NCBI RefSeq assembly: GCF_030052815.1
Contig: NC_079505.1
Location: forward strand, 65,873,899-65,937,898
DNA: 64,000 nucleotides
Direction of reading: 5' to 3'
From: Hevea brasiliensis
Lineage: Eukaryota; Streptophyta; Magnoliopsida; Malpighiales; Euphorbiaceae
Positions 48,793 to 61,273 of this stretch are shown piece by piece. Position 1 is the stretch's first letter. Each line of letters starts with the position of its first letter. The notes beneath the pieces are model-generated. The model saw only the letters and a program-made list of their open reading frames with translations. It made no database searches and was not told the DNA's origin. Position numbers and translations under genes: made by a program.

Positions 48793-51757
48793 ATGTCAGA
48801 CGAGGAACACCACTTTGAGTCCAAGGCCGATGCTGGAGCCTCCAAGACCTATCCTCAACAAGCTGGTACCATTCGCAAGAATGGCTACATCGTTATCAAG
48901 AATCGTCCCTGCAAGGTTTTATTTATTTCTTTTTTGGATTTTGCATCTGCTAATGTTTTATTTTCACCAGATCTCTAATGGGTTAATTCTCTGTTTTCTA
49001 TAGTTTAATGCAAGAAATTATTGTAAGGTTTGTGTATTTTGTTGTGGGACTTTGTGCACATGAAATTCTATGCTTTGTGGTTAATTTTTGGTGGTAGTTT
49101 CTAGAGGCAACAGGAAGGTAACACCTTGGATCTCCTATTTGTAATTTTGCATCAGGAAATCAGATTCTGATATAAGCAGCTCAAAAATCCTGTAAAAGTT
49201 TTGAGGTTCACATGGTGCATGTGTGTGATGCCTTTCATCTGTTTCTTGGATTTACATTAGAGAACTGACCAATGAAATAGATAATCATGGTTGATGTACT
49301 TTTGGCAAATATGTGAGCTAGCTGGCATTATATTACCCTTCTGGATGTTGATTTTGGCCTCTTTCACCAACATGTCTCATGTTGAATGAAGGTGTGAAAT
49401 GCATCCCTTTGGAAACTTGCATAAAAAGGATACTATCTCATTTATGTGTCATTTTGCATCTAATTCTGATTTATACATACTGCAATTTTGCCTCTTATAA
49501 AGAATTGATATGATTGGATTAATGATAAAGTTTGTTCATTTGAAAAATTTTACAGCCAATTCTCTACTTTAGGGAAGCATGTAGAGATTTATCATGGTGG
49601 CAGGTTGGTTCACGCAATGGCACAGTAGTCATGAGGTGCCATTTGTTATGCAAGCTAAATATGGGCTTCCATTGCCAGTTTTCTCTGAGTTGGGAAGCTA
49701 TTGCTCTAGTATTAAATAGCTTCTACACTGCCCTTCATTTTACTGCTGTCTTGTAGTCTAACATTCTAAATCAATCTTACTTATAGGTCGAGGCCAAAAA
49801 GTGCTAGTTTTTGTAGAAGAAATAATGGAATATGTGACAGCTTATAGAAATCTCTTTACCGTAGCAGTGTCAATTTTAAATACTTTATAATTTGTAACCT
49901 TATTGTATTGACTCCTTTTAATCCCCTTGAAAACAGGTTGTGGAGGTTTCAACATCAAAGACAGGGAAGCACGGTCATGCTAAGTGCCACTTCGTTGGAA
50001 TTGATATATTCACTGCAAAAAAACTTGAAGATATTGTTCCTTCATCCCACAATTGTGATGTAATACATATATACCATTCTTTACTTATTTTGCTTCCTTT
50101 ATTTATGTTTTCATAATTTACAACTAAGTTCTTGAGTGTATCAAAATCTACAAGTTAGTTCCTGGTTTGTTTTTGAGTTACGATTTGGTCCTTAAATTTA
50201 AATTCCGTTGACAAATTAGTCTCTGCCATTAACTACTTTTCAATTTGAAACAATTTAATCCTTGAAATTTTGTTTTATTAGCAGAATAGTCCCTACATCT
50301 AAATTTTATATTTAAATAATTATTTATTTTATATTTAAATAATTTTAGATAATTATTTAAAATAATTTTATGTAATTATTTAAATATAAAATTTAAATTT
50401 ATGTACTATGTTGCTAATAAAATACAATTTTAGGAACTATTTTGTTAATAAAACAAAATCTTAGGGATTAAATTGTTTTAAATTGAAAAACAATTAATGG
50501 AGTTAACGGTGAATTTAGACAGTAGAGACTAATTTGTTAACAGAATTAAATTTTGAGGACCAAATTGTTAATAAAAAATATATTAGAAACTAATCTTTGA
50601 GTTTTCTATACCTGACGGACTTAATTGTAAATTACTCTTCATGTTTTTAGTTTTCACGAAAAATTACTTGGCTGGTTGATCTTCCACTTCTATTGTTTTT
50701 TTGTGTTTCACAGGCTCCCCATGTTAATCGTACTGATTATCAGCTGATTGATATCTCTGAAGATGGTTTTGTAAGTTTGTTCAGTTGCATAGTTTTCAAA
50801 TGACTGTTTGAGGGAATACTGATTCATTTTGATTTAGCTGATTGTTATATTACCTGTTTATTGGGACAAAATGATTACTTTGACCAGTAGCTCATCTATC
50901 ACAATAGCACACTTTCTTTATTATGATTTTTCCTCCTATTAATGTTCCTTTCTACTGTTTGAACTTTTAATATGATTACTTTTGACTTCGCAAACTTCGC
51001 TGTGATCGCTTTTTAGAGAAGAAGCAGGGAGTTCTTAAATTTCACTAGCGAGTGTGAAAGTATGTGGATCTCAAAGTAATGGTTTTTAAATTTATCTGAA
51101 ACTCTAAACTTAAGTGTTAAGAAGTAGAAAAAATTACAGCTATAAACCAGGTGGAATGGAAGACAAGAATCCATATAGCCGACTTTAATTGGCTAGGGAT
51201 TGAGGCTTAGTTGAGTTCTCATGCAAATTAGGTGTTGCTCTATTTTTAGGAAGTTCAAAGAACACTAGACAAAATGGCCAACAAAATGGCCAAACATACA
51301 TTATCTAAAAGGAAAAATTAGAATAACAGTTGCATTGTCGAGGATTAAGGTTTGGTTGACTTTAGTTGCATTGACTCTAGTTCTTCTAAACGTAGTTATC
51401 TTAACTAATTGTGATTCAATGTCCTATAGGTGAGTCTTCTGACTGAAAGTGGAAACACCAAGGATGATCTCAGGCTTCCCACCGATGAAAATCTGCTCAG
51501 CCAGGTATCACACGTGCATTTCTTTTTCTAGTGCTTGCATAGATGCCCTTGTACTTGGTCATAAAGTTTTTTTTTATGGACTTCATCTTTTTCTCCATGG
51601 AGTGTGTTTATTTTGCTGTCCAAAAACTGAATTTATATTATTGTGTACATAGATTAAAGATGGGTTTGCTGAGGGGAAGGACCTTGTGGTGACCGTCATG
51701 TCTGCAATGGGAGAGGAGCAGATCTGTGCCCTCAAGGACATTGGTCCTAAAAATTAA
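48793..51757 (+). CDS. eIF5A: Eukaryotic translation initiation factor 5A, five exons
   Basis: Encodes a 160-residue eIF5A, the cytosolic factor that binds the ribosome E site and helps peptide bond formation at difficult stretches. It works only after one Lys becomes hypusine. Exons: 48793-48915, 49937-50059, 50714-50770, 51430-51504 and 51653-51757. All introns are GT-AG and all junctions fall between codons. The N-terminus is [20 protein letters not shown]. The hypusine loop [12 protein letters not shown] is intact at the start of exon 2 (Lys51). The protein ends DIGPKN. Length and every conserved segment match plant eIF5[10 protein letters not shown] in place of the more usual IFNGKKLED is a minor variant. 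Intron 2 contains a foldback MITE. This gene appears functional. Confidence 0.97.
50114..50634. mobile_element. Foldback MITE in intron 2 of eIF5A, about 521 bp
   Basis: Ends TAATTTACAACTAAGT and, reverse complemented, TAATTTACAATTAAGT. The arms share further words such as ACAAATTAGTCTCT and ATTTTGTTTTATTA, so each arm is over 200 bp; the AT-rich centre (50300-50400) repeats TATTTAAATAATT. It has no open frame. It fills most of intron 2 (50060-50713) without touching either splice site. Confidence 0.85.
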
Positions 51758-54402
51758 AAATGATACTATAGCATTAGCTATAGCTGATGGTGAAACAGTC
51801 TTTATGTTTGCTAACAGGGAATTTTTATCTGCTAAGCATATGTTCAACAAACTTTTATTAAGACAAGTATTTTAGCTGTGTAATCAAGAATGATAAGGCT
51901 TGTAATGAGGGAGGTGGAGAAGAGAACCAAGCTTTTCGTTTCCTGATGGAGGGAACTTGGTGTTTCGGCAGGAAGGAATATATATAAATTTTACTGTTTT
52001 ATATATTCTTCTGGTACTTTGAGATAAATTAAGGTATGTATCAAAACCATGACCCCCATTTGTTTTCTAGTTAAATTTCTGATGATGATAGCTATAAAAG
52101 CCAACTGATGTTTGTAATTTTTTAGTAGAGACGTGTTATCTCTTGTCGAGAGTTCGATTAGCAAACTATATTATTTAAACATATGGAAGATCATGGATTA
52201 TGTGGAAAATGATTTAGACATCGATTTTATCCTCATCTGGGTTTCTTGCCCATCATTTTTAAGTTGGATGGTGTTTTCTAGGGTTGAAATTCGGGTAGGA
52301 GCTTTAATAGTGGCATTTGGGATTGTAAAAGCATCATCCTTTGAATTTGGTCTTGAAGAGATGTGGAGGCGAAGCCAGGATGTTGTTTTTCTTGTTCTAA
52401 TGGGATAAAATCATCAACCAACTCACTGAACCCTTGAACCCACTATGCTGTTCCAACGGGGTGGCACTGGCAATAAAGGGTGTAGTGGTTTATCTTGTTC
52501 TTTTTAGGACTGGCTTCAAGGGTTCCGGGATTCTCTTCTAAGTTGGTTTATAGGTTTTGTTTTCTCCTGTGTGGGTTGGTCTTATTAATGATTTGAAAAC
52601 ATGCCTTAGATGGCCGGTATATAAATTAGGATGTTATGACATAATTAACCCTATTGCCTTTATATTTGGAAAAACAAATGAAAAAATTATTAAATTTTGG
52701 TTTTGTTATGCATCTTTGTCCTTTTGTTTATTTTTGTCAATTTAGTGTATAATGGTAAAAATTTAGGGAAAATTTAGTGATAAAAGTACTTATGATAGTA
52801 AAATTTAAAAATAAATTATTTATTTATTATATGAGATTAAAGTTTAATTATTATTATTGTTTCAAAATACAATGACGCAAGTGTTAATTATAATATAACA
52901 CAACCGAAAAAAATAAGAGTGTGCTAAATAAAGCTTGGCTTTAGCTTAAATTGAAAATGCGCCTAACACCAAAAAATAAAAATTTATCAGTAACACTGGA
53001 TTGTGAGATTAAAAATTGACTTCCGTTAGCCGAAGTAGAAGAAGAAAAAGAAAAAAGAGAACAGAATTATCTAGCTTCGCTTTGCATGCCAATTAGCAAG
53101 TACAACATAAGAATTCGAGGATGGGCAATGCAACTCATATAGTGGTACTAATGTCGCCTTCAGGTTGTCATATTGTAAAATAATGATGATGATGATGATG
53201 ATGAAGATGATGAACATTCCCTTCTGGAATGATGGATTCAATAATAAAACAGCCCTTCAATCATCAATCTAACAAATTTTCTTTTCTTGGTCATTAGAAC
53301 CACAATAAAATGTACGAGTATTGACCATGAATTACAAATACCTTCTCTGACTGCTCATGGTAATAAGGTTGAGGACAGGTTGCTTTAGGTTTGATTCTAT
53401 ACTAGGATAATAATCACGATGCATATCATTCATCATTCACAAACCATCACAAAGACTTGATCACTGGGTGGCTGCTTCAATGGAAATACCATTTGTTACT
53501 AAGTCTTTGTTTTTGTTTCTTCCTTTTTCACTTTATCCTAGCTGAAAGCATTGAGCAACTCCTCACTTGAGAAAAACTTTGAACAGAACTCCTAAATGCC
53601 TCTGGTCTTGGGCTACATAGGAGATACCTTATCAAGAAAACACAAATATTAACTTTCCCTTAAGCAGTTTTTCATCATGTGCAAAATCAGTATGACAAAA
53701 ATATTATGCTTATTTTTTCTATTGGTCATGTCGTTCAATGCTAATTTGTTATCAGCTTTGCTCATTTTTAAGAACGCAGCAATACAACATTGTATTTTAT
53801 GCTAATTATTAAATTAAATTATATAATGGGATAGAGACATCTATTCACGAGTGAACGGTAAAAGGGTTTATTTGCAAGTGAGATTAACAATTAGGAAAGA
53901 GAAAAAGGGATAAAGTAGTAATTTCATACTTTGCATGTGAAAGGGATGATTTCTAAAACAAAATTAAAGTTGAAGGATTTTCTTGTAACAAATTAAAGTT
54001 TAGAGATGACCATGAATACTAAAGTTCAGGGATGATAAAGTAAAATTACCCTGATAACAAAAAAAATTCATTTTCTAAACCGAAGGGTGTAACTTGAACC
54101 TCTGCACAGCTTACAACCATAATAGCCAGAAATTTTGCTTAGTGCCAACAAATATTTGCTTATTCAATCTACTGAATTTTATTACAAATTGCAACTCCTT
54201 CCATAAATTTAAATTACATGAAGAAGAGTATAAGCAATTATTTGAGAAATATATATACATGCAATACACAACAAAATTCTTAGATAAGTTCCAGCATCTG
54301 GTGAGAAGAAATATATTATAATTGCATCACCAAGCAATTTATGTATCACCCAAAAAGGAGAAAAAAAAAATAAAGCAGAAAATACAGCAGATAATCGAGA
54401 AG
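51758..54402. other. Intergenic region between eIF5A and the purine permease gene
   Basis: The first few hundred bases are the eIF5A 3' UTR. No gene is supported in the remainder; open frames of 91 and 62 codons (52133-52408, 52557-52745) have no recognisable domain. A (GAT)n-like microsatellite occupies 53183-53212. The stretch 53820-54050 resembles one arm of a MITE (AAAGTTCAGGGATGAT near its end) but I could not pair it with a second arm. Confidence 0.5.
53183..53212. repeat. (GAT)n microsatellite
   Basis: Short run of GAT/ATG trinucleotides with one interruption (GAAGAT). Confidence 0.85.
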
Positions 54403-56412
54403 CTATGATGAGGAAGCTTTACTAGAAGAGGAATTGCCATAGATGTAAGAACCAAATCCCCAGAATGTTGTGATCAAAGAGAGAATCTTGAAACCGCTCA
54501 TGGGGTCGTGCAGCAAAATAACAGCGGCAATGCTTGTGAGAGGTACCCTCACTGCATTGAGAACACCAGCCAGTACAGTAGAAGCCAAATAAAGCACAGC
54601 AGTGCCTCCCAGTAATCCCAACTGAAAAGTAATTGTACCCCAGACAAGAACCAGGATATATGAAACTTCACCACCTTCAAAATTTTTAGCCTCAGATTTC
54701 ATCCCTTGAAAATCTTTATTCACAATGACCCCAATGGTGGTAAATACGAAACCGAAGAAAGAAACCATGACCTGCTGCTCCAATACAACATGGAAGGATC
54801 TTTTCCCCAACAATTTAATGAAAACTAGCTCTGAAAGAGCAAAGATGAGCCCATGGAGAGCAGATCCCAAGATATCCCATATAAAACCCATAATATACTG
54901 ATGGTCACTGACATAGTCATATCTGTCAGAATCTGAATCCAATGCAATTATGGTTATAGCAACTGTAATAATCACAATAGCATTTATCATTGAAGCATTC
55001 AGTTTGTTTTTCACAATAAAATATCCACACAGAGCAGAAAACACCAGGGATGATGAAGCCAGAAGAGAGGCAGTTGATGCTGGGAGATAAGCATATGCGT
55101 ATGCATACATCAGGTTGTCAGCAGCGCTTAAGAAACCCAACACAATATAAGAGAGAATGAGTTTTAGGGTCAGAGGAGTTGGAAATGTTTTACAAAAGAA
55201 GTAAGTGGGCAATAAAATTAAAGCAGTTAAAGGCCACCCAGCAACTGCCACCCATGAAATAATCCACTTGCTTGTACCCCCATTTGCATAATAAACACGT
55301 GAAAGTAGACTTGAGGCAGGAAACGCCACAAGCATTGCTCCAACACTCGAAAGTAGAAGAATCCACTGTGAGATTGGCTTTCTTTTGTGTGCTTCCAAAG
55401 CCTGAGTCTTCCAGTTAGACATTTTGTCACGCATTGAAATAGAAGGTCGCGCTGATTCCTTCTCCATTCTTTCATCTGAGTAAGAACAATTGGAAGCAAT
55501 ACTATTGCAGTCAACTGCATTCTCCTTATCATTATCTTCAGTTAAAAAAAACAGAACCTTTGTATATCCAAATTGATCAAATGTTACGAAATTAAAATTT
55601 TGCACGTAGGCACATGTGCGAGCGAGTGCTTTTTTACAGGTTCTGCTTCTGAATTTATATCCCTTTTACTTTCATCATTCAAATCCAACTGGAATTATCT
55701 ATATAAGGATCATTCATTCATTGACGAGAAATTGAGAATGAATGATGAACAAATCACAGCCTAGAAAATTATGTCAGTTTCTATTTGGATGAGAATTTAA
55801 AAAATGAATGGAATTCATTTCAGTATTGAAATGAAATTTGATGAGTGTGGATGAAAATCTGCTTGATAATGAATTTGAAATACTTACTAAGAAGGTGTAA
55901 AAGCATTTTGATTTCCTCCTCTTAACAAGTCTAAATCTTTATGTAAGCAAATTTCAACTGAAAAATCAAACTTAAAATCCTTAGATATCAACTTTCGTAA
56001 TAATATGCAAATGAAACCAGCTGGATGGAAGGATTTTAAGCAAAAAAAAATTTAGATGTGATTTTAGTTTAATTATTTGAATGAGAATTGCTATTGAATG
56101 AAGGAGCCAGTTATGTGCAGAATTAAATAAACATATTTGAAAAGAATGATAAATTCAAAGATACTTACAAGAAAAGGGCATTCAAAATCCCAAAACATGA
56201 TGATGCTTTACCCAACAAAATTCCATCCAAAACCCAGTAATCACACTCAAAATTAGCTTAAAAAAACTCCCAAGAAGAAAAAGCAGCTTAAAAGGAAAAC
56301 CCAGATAGTAAAATGCATAATTAAGGCTAATTCAGTGTAATGAATAAGGAAAAAAGAGAATTAAAAGGAACAAACCAGCCACTAAAAGCACCTCTACCTC
56401 GTTCTTGTCCAT
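54403..56412 (-). CDS. Purine permease (PUP family) transporter, two exons
   Basis: Encodes a plant purine permease, a drug/metabolite-transporter family membrane protein that moves purine bases and related compounds such as cytokinins across membranes; the substrate here is unknown. The main exon (55535-54403) codes about ten hydrophobic segments, with family-typical stretches SRVYYANGG, SAADNLMYAYAYAYLPAST, SSLVFSALCGYFIVKNK, VMVSFFGF, and VPLTSIAAVILLHDP then FWGFGSYIYG near the end. The main-exon frame opens to 55605, but I place the start in an upstream exon (56412-56376, MDKNEVEVLLVA) joined by a GT-AG intron of 840 bp: donor CTG/GTTTGT, acceptor CTGAAG/AT. The joined protein would be 389 residues, normal for the family. 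The short exon is inferred; the rest is firm. Confidence 0.9.
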
Positions 56413-57437
56413 TATTCCAGAAAATGGGTATTTTGTGAGAGTGGGAAACTTTTTGCTCTTACCCAACTTTAGTTCTTGTCCATTAATCTAGCAATTATCT
56501 ATCACATGTTTTGATAAAAAAACAAAGTATCTATCATATTTTTTAATATAAAAAATATTTTTAAAAAGAAAATTGAATTCAAGGAATAGCTGAATTTCAC
56601 CCTATATTAATGGGGAAATTCACTTTAGTTCATTTTTCATTTTTAATTCAAATTAGCTTATTAATTTTAATTTAAAATTAATATAATTCAAAAATTAAGT
56701 CTTAATTTTTTTAATTTAAATTAAAAAATAAAAAAATTTAACCTAAAAATTAAGAAATTATATTTTTTAATTTTCAATTTAAATAAAAAAATTTAAATTT
56801 AGACTATAAATTTTAATTTTTAAATTAAATTATGATTAAATTAAAAATTTTAAATTAATTTAAATAAATAATGAAAAATAAGTTAAATTCAACTTTGTAT
56901 ATGAAATTGAATATTTTGCCATCAGATTATCAAATTATTCCTGGAGGTCAATTATATGGCAAATAATTTACTCTTGCACGTTGCAATGACGATCCTAAAG
57001 CCGAGGTCTGAGCTTGCCAAGATAATCAGTTAATCACAGTCGTCCAATTTTGAGAATGATATTTCACCATTTGATAATCCGTGGGATCAGCTCCGCCATA
57101 TATAAAATGACGGATATTTTATATTCTCAAAAAAAAAATTATAATGTTTATTTTGAGAAATGATAAATTTATAATTTAATTTTTTTATTTTAAAGAAAAA
57201 TGAATTAATTTTGAAATATATTTTTATTAATAAAATAATAATTTTATTTAAATTTATTATCAATTAATTATAAATAAAAACATTTAATCTTTTTTTTCTA
57301 AAAGCAAAATCTAAATTTAAAGACTAAAATTATTACAAACATTATAACTATAAAAATCAAATTATTTTAATTAAATTTTTATAATTTTTAATTGGGTAGG
57401 TTACTCTTTGTGTTCGCAAGTTTAGCATGCTTGAAAC
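56413..57437. other. Upstream region of the purine permease gene
   Basis: AT-rich sequence (especially 56520-56900 and 57120-57400) without a supported gene or a promoter element I would assign with confidence. Confidence 0.5.
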
Positions 57438-57440
57438 TTA

Positions 57441-57653
57441 AGGCCTATTTGGTATTGCTTTCAAAACTGTTCACTTTTTTAAATATATTAATTAGAAAGT
57501 TTTAAAAAAAATTAAAAATTAAATTTGATCGGTTTTAGTCAATATTAAAATAATAAAATAATTTTTTTTAAATCATTTTTTTAATGGTATCTAAAATAAT
57601 GCTTTTATTCAGAAAAATAATTCATACTTTAAAACTCAATGTCAAACAGGCTG
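57441..57653. mobile_element. Small MITE, PIF/Harbinger-like, with TTA duplication
   Basis: A 213-bp element with inverted ends AGGCCTATTTGGTATTG and, on the reverse strand, CAGCCTGTTTGACATTG. It is flanked by TTA at 57438-57440 and 57654-57656. A 3-bp TTA duplication is the signature of PIF/Harbinger (Tourist-like) elements. It has no coding capacity. Confidence 0.7.
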
Positions 57654-59305
57654 TTAGTGAATGCCACAACTGCTCTTGTTTGCCTCCACATGGACGGTTA
57701 GCATTTCTAATACCATACTTGGATCATAGTCTTAGATGATTATATATAGTATGATATGATTACTCAATATATTTGAAAAAATTATTCTTAAAAAATATGA
57801 TTTTGGGTATTAACTATTATTTTATCATAGTTTTTCAAATCATTAAACTGATGGTTTTGGATTGTTTAAAAATTTTGTATTTCTATTTTATCCTTACATA
57901 ATTCATTTTCTCACAGATATTTTCTCATAAATATTTAGTGATTAATTAAAAAAGTAAAATACGTCTTTAATTATTATTACGATAATATTATTTATGAATT
58001 AATATTTTTTTAAATAAATATCTTTAAAATATTTATAAATTTAAAATAATAATAAAGAGAATTTTAATAACTTTTATATTTATTTTACCTTATCATATCA
58101 TGTTATGTAACAAAAAAAAAATATTATTAAATCATCATGTAGCATACTATCTTTTCAAATATGTTAGCAATAAAAATCATATCATATAATTAAAAACATA
58201 TATTAATATACATTAATAAATCACACTACACTTAATCTAAACAATATATCAATCATAGGATTTTCAAAGGTTGTGTTTGTGAGTCTTAATTCTATCAAAG
58301 TTTTCGTTCCCCAATGAAGCCATTTACATCCCCCGTAATTCTGAGGTTTGAAAGGATGGAACAGTGGGAAGTTGGGAAATTGGACTTGGTAAATTCACTA
58401 TTAGAGGGAGTAGATCAAGCGGCTGGTCTTACCTCTACTTTAGAAGAAATTAAATTGTATAATTGTGCAGTTGAGCGAATTCTCTTGGAGTTTGCTCCCA
58501 ATCCAAAGAGACTTAAAATCAGGTGGTGTTCACATTTAAAATCCCTCTCAGCATCTGAGGAAATCAAGGAAAATTCAGCTCATGTCCTAATTTGACAGAG
58601 TTTTATGCAGAACGGTGTCCTGGACTAACAAGGGCACTTCTACTGCCTCCTGCCATTCTAGAAATGAAGTTGAAGGATGATTCTCGTGATGTAGAGTTGA
58701 AGAAATTGCCTTCTGGGCTGCATCATATGGAAATTCAGAGGGAATAAAACAGGGAGATGGTCTTACCTCTACTGTAGAAGAAATCAAATTGTACAATTTT
58801 GCAAAAGAATGCTTCCCGCTGGAGTTTTTTCCCAATCTAAAGAGGCTTACAATCAAGTTGTATTCACATTTAGAATCCCTCTTAGCATCTAAGGAAATTC
58901 AAGGAAAATTTAGTTTATGTCCTAATTTGATGGAGTTTATGTAGAAAAATGTCCCAAACTTTTTCAAAGCCACTTCTAGTGCTCTCCACTAGAAGGAGAT
59001 GAAAAAAAAAAGTGCTGTTGTTGCTGCCCTTCACTCTCACCTGTCTTGGAATCGAAAGTCTTCAAAATTTGGAATCTCTCAACTACAAGGGGCTTATATC
59101 CAGTCCATTCCAGAGCGCAAGCAAGTGGTGGAATTAGAAATAGTTGATTGTCCAAGACTTAAATTCAAAGTCATTGCAACTGGACTGTTGACGTCCACTC
59201 TCACCTGTCTTACAATCCAAACTCTTAAAAAACTGGAATCTCTTTAACTACGAGGGGTTTATACAAGAGAGTTAAGCGTCCGTATGCCCTAACCTTCAGT
59301 CCATG

Positions 59306-60344
59306 CACTATAAAAAAATAATTAATTTTACAACTTACCAAAGTCAGTTACTATTAGCAATCAATTTTGTAACTGACTTATAATTTTGATTTTCTTTTTT
59401 TAGTAAAATAGTTAATTTTTAAAAATATAGCAACAAATTCAAGAATGGATTGCTAAATAGCAATTGATTTATAATTGATTACTAAAATCAATTGTTATTA
59501 GCAACTGACTTATAATTGGTTAATAAATTTATTGCTAATCGAATTAGAAAATTTTTTAATATACTATTAGAAATTGATTTTAAAATTGATTGCTATTAGC
59601 AATAAATTGATTGCTAAATTTTTTCTCCAAAAAATTCTTGCTCAATTTTTTTTTCTTTTTTGGATTTGTAGCCTATTGTAATTGATTAAAATTAATTACT
59701 ATTAGTAACTGAATTTGCATTGCAATAGATTTTTTCCCTCAAAAATTTTCGTCTAATTTTTTATTTTCTTTTTTTATTTGCAACTAATTTATGAATTGAT
59801 TGTTAACGGTAATCAATTTTTACAACCTATTTTATTAGTAATTAATTTTATAACTGATTTTTTCCCCCAAAATTTTTGCTATTTTTTTATTTTATTTATT
59901 TTGATTTACAACTAATTTGCGAATTGATTGCTAACAATAATTGATTCTTGCAATCAATTAAAATTGTTTGCTATTAGCAACTGATTGCGAATCGGTTATA
60001 AAATTTTTCCATCAAAAAATTTCCACCCAATTTTTGGAAAAAATTAGTGACCGATGATCGATTGCTAATTCATTTATATAGACCACTACTCATTTTCTTT
60101 CTCCACTACTCACTTTTTTTTCTCATTTCTTCTCTTTTTTTTTTTTTTTTTCCTTCATTATCTTTTTCATTCTCACATGTTTTATTTATCTTCCTTTCTT
60201 TTCTAAAATATTTTTTTCACCATCTTTTTCTTTTTCATCTTTTTTATTTAATTTATTTTTCTTTGGCATAAAATAAAAATAATTTATACAAATATATTTT
60301 TGTTAGTAAATTATTTATAGTATTAATTTTTATTAATTTTTTTG

Positions 60345-60391
<47 letters not shown>

Positions 60392-60842
60392 TTTAGTAAT
60401 TTGTCTTATAAATATCTTTTTATATTTATTTTTTTTGTTAATATTTTTTATAATAGTTATTATTAGTTATTTTTTATAATATTTTTATATTAATTTTTAA
60501 GTACCAATTTTTTTATTAATAATTTATTATTTTTGTAATTTTTTGAAAATTTTATTTATTTAAATTTTTTATTTATTATTTAAAAATGTAAATTTTTTAT
60601 AATTTTTTTTAAATTAACAACTAACTTTTTAGTTGCTAGATTAATTGTAAATAGTAACTAATTTATAAAATAATTACAAAATTACAAAATTAAAGACATT
60701 AAATTCTTAACTACTGATTATATTTCACTGATTATAGTTGCTACTAACAACAGAAAATTTTTTGCTAAAATTTTATTTTTTTAAATTTAATTAATTTAAC
60801 AAGGTTATCGTTTTTCTTTCATTTTTATTTTTTATTTAATAC
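59306..60842. mobile_element. CACTA-like DNA transposon (non-autonomous), inside the LRR remnant
   Basis: A 1537-bp insertion that begins CACTATAAAAAAATAATT, like plant CACTA (En/Spm) ends, and is flanked by ATG (59303-59305 and 60843-60845), the expected 3-bp duplication. The interior repeats words such as TTGATTGCTATTAGCAA and AACTGATTTATAATTG in both orientations over roughly 59340-60020, as expected for subterminal repeats. The right end (TTTATTTAATAC) does not read TAGTG, so that terminus is decayed or my end is slightly off. No transposase is visible. Confidence 0.65.
60348..60386. repeat. (TA)n microsatellite in the CACTA-like insertion
   Basis: TA dinucleotide run of about 39 bp. Confidence 0.95.
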
Positions 60843-61090
60843 ATGCAAGAGCTGCTCCCTTCCCATGTAGGATTGGAAATAAATGATTGTTCAAAACTGA
60901 AGCTGTTTCCAAAAGGAGGTTTGCCCTCTCAATTAGAAACACTTTGTATCGCAGACTGCCAAGGAGCCATTGCTGGCTCATGAAACGTGATTTCTAGATG
61001 CTGCCAGATAATGAAGTGGAATCCATACTAGAAGAGAAGTTCCTCCCCTCCTCTCTTACTTATCTTTCGATTATAAACAAGCGGAATACC

Positions 61091-61273
61091 CATGCTATGC
61101 ATGGTAATATATATGTATATATTAATTTTTAATTAAAAATATTTTAATATTATTATTTAAAATATTAAAATTTTAAAATATTAATAATAAATTTTAATTA
61201 AATAAGTTAATAATTGCTCTCAAATCAAATAAGTTAATAATTGCTCTCAAATCAATGAACTTAATAGCCATAA
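61091..61273. other. AT-rich spacer with a short tandem duplication
   Basis: AATAAGTTAATAATTGCTCTCAAATC-type sequence occurs twice in tandem near 61200-61255. The last five bases, CATAA, would be the left target duplication of element E; its partner is outside the window. Confidence 0.5.

Larger units (their letters stand above)
58308..61090 (+). pseudogene. LRR remnant of an NLR disease-resistance gene, split and frameshifted
   Basis: Only C-terminal leucine-rich repeats are present; no NB-ARC or N-terminal domain is seen. Recognisable units include STLEEIKLYNCAVERILLEF (58430), a CPNLTEF...CPGLTRALLLP stretch (58580-58650), a second copy of the same module (58760-58900, STVEEIKLYNFAKECFPLEF), VVELEIVDCPRLKF (59130), CPNLQSM ending at 59305, and ELLPSHVGLEINDCSKLKLF then GGLPSQLETLCIADCQ (60850-60970). 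Frame changes occur near 58580 and 58740, and stops near 58940 and 60982. A CACTA-like insertion (59306-60842) separates CPNLQSM from QELLPSH. The style is that of CC-type NLRs of the RPP13-like group. It cannot make a receptor. Confidence 0.82.

Noticed and set aside
52133..52745. Possible small genes of 91 and 62 codons downstream of eIF5A
   Set aside because: Translations have no family resemblance, and the region reads as ordinary intergenic DNA.
55536..55605. Start of the purine permease at the Met encoded at 55605
   Set aside because: The residues before DNDKEN are unlike the family, a good 3' splice site (CTGAAG) lies at 55536, and an in-phase upstream exon exists at 56376-56412.
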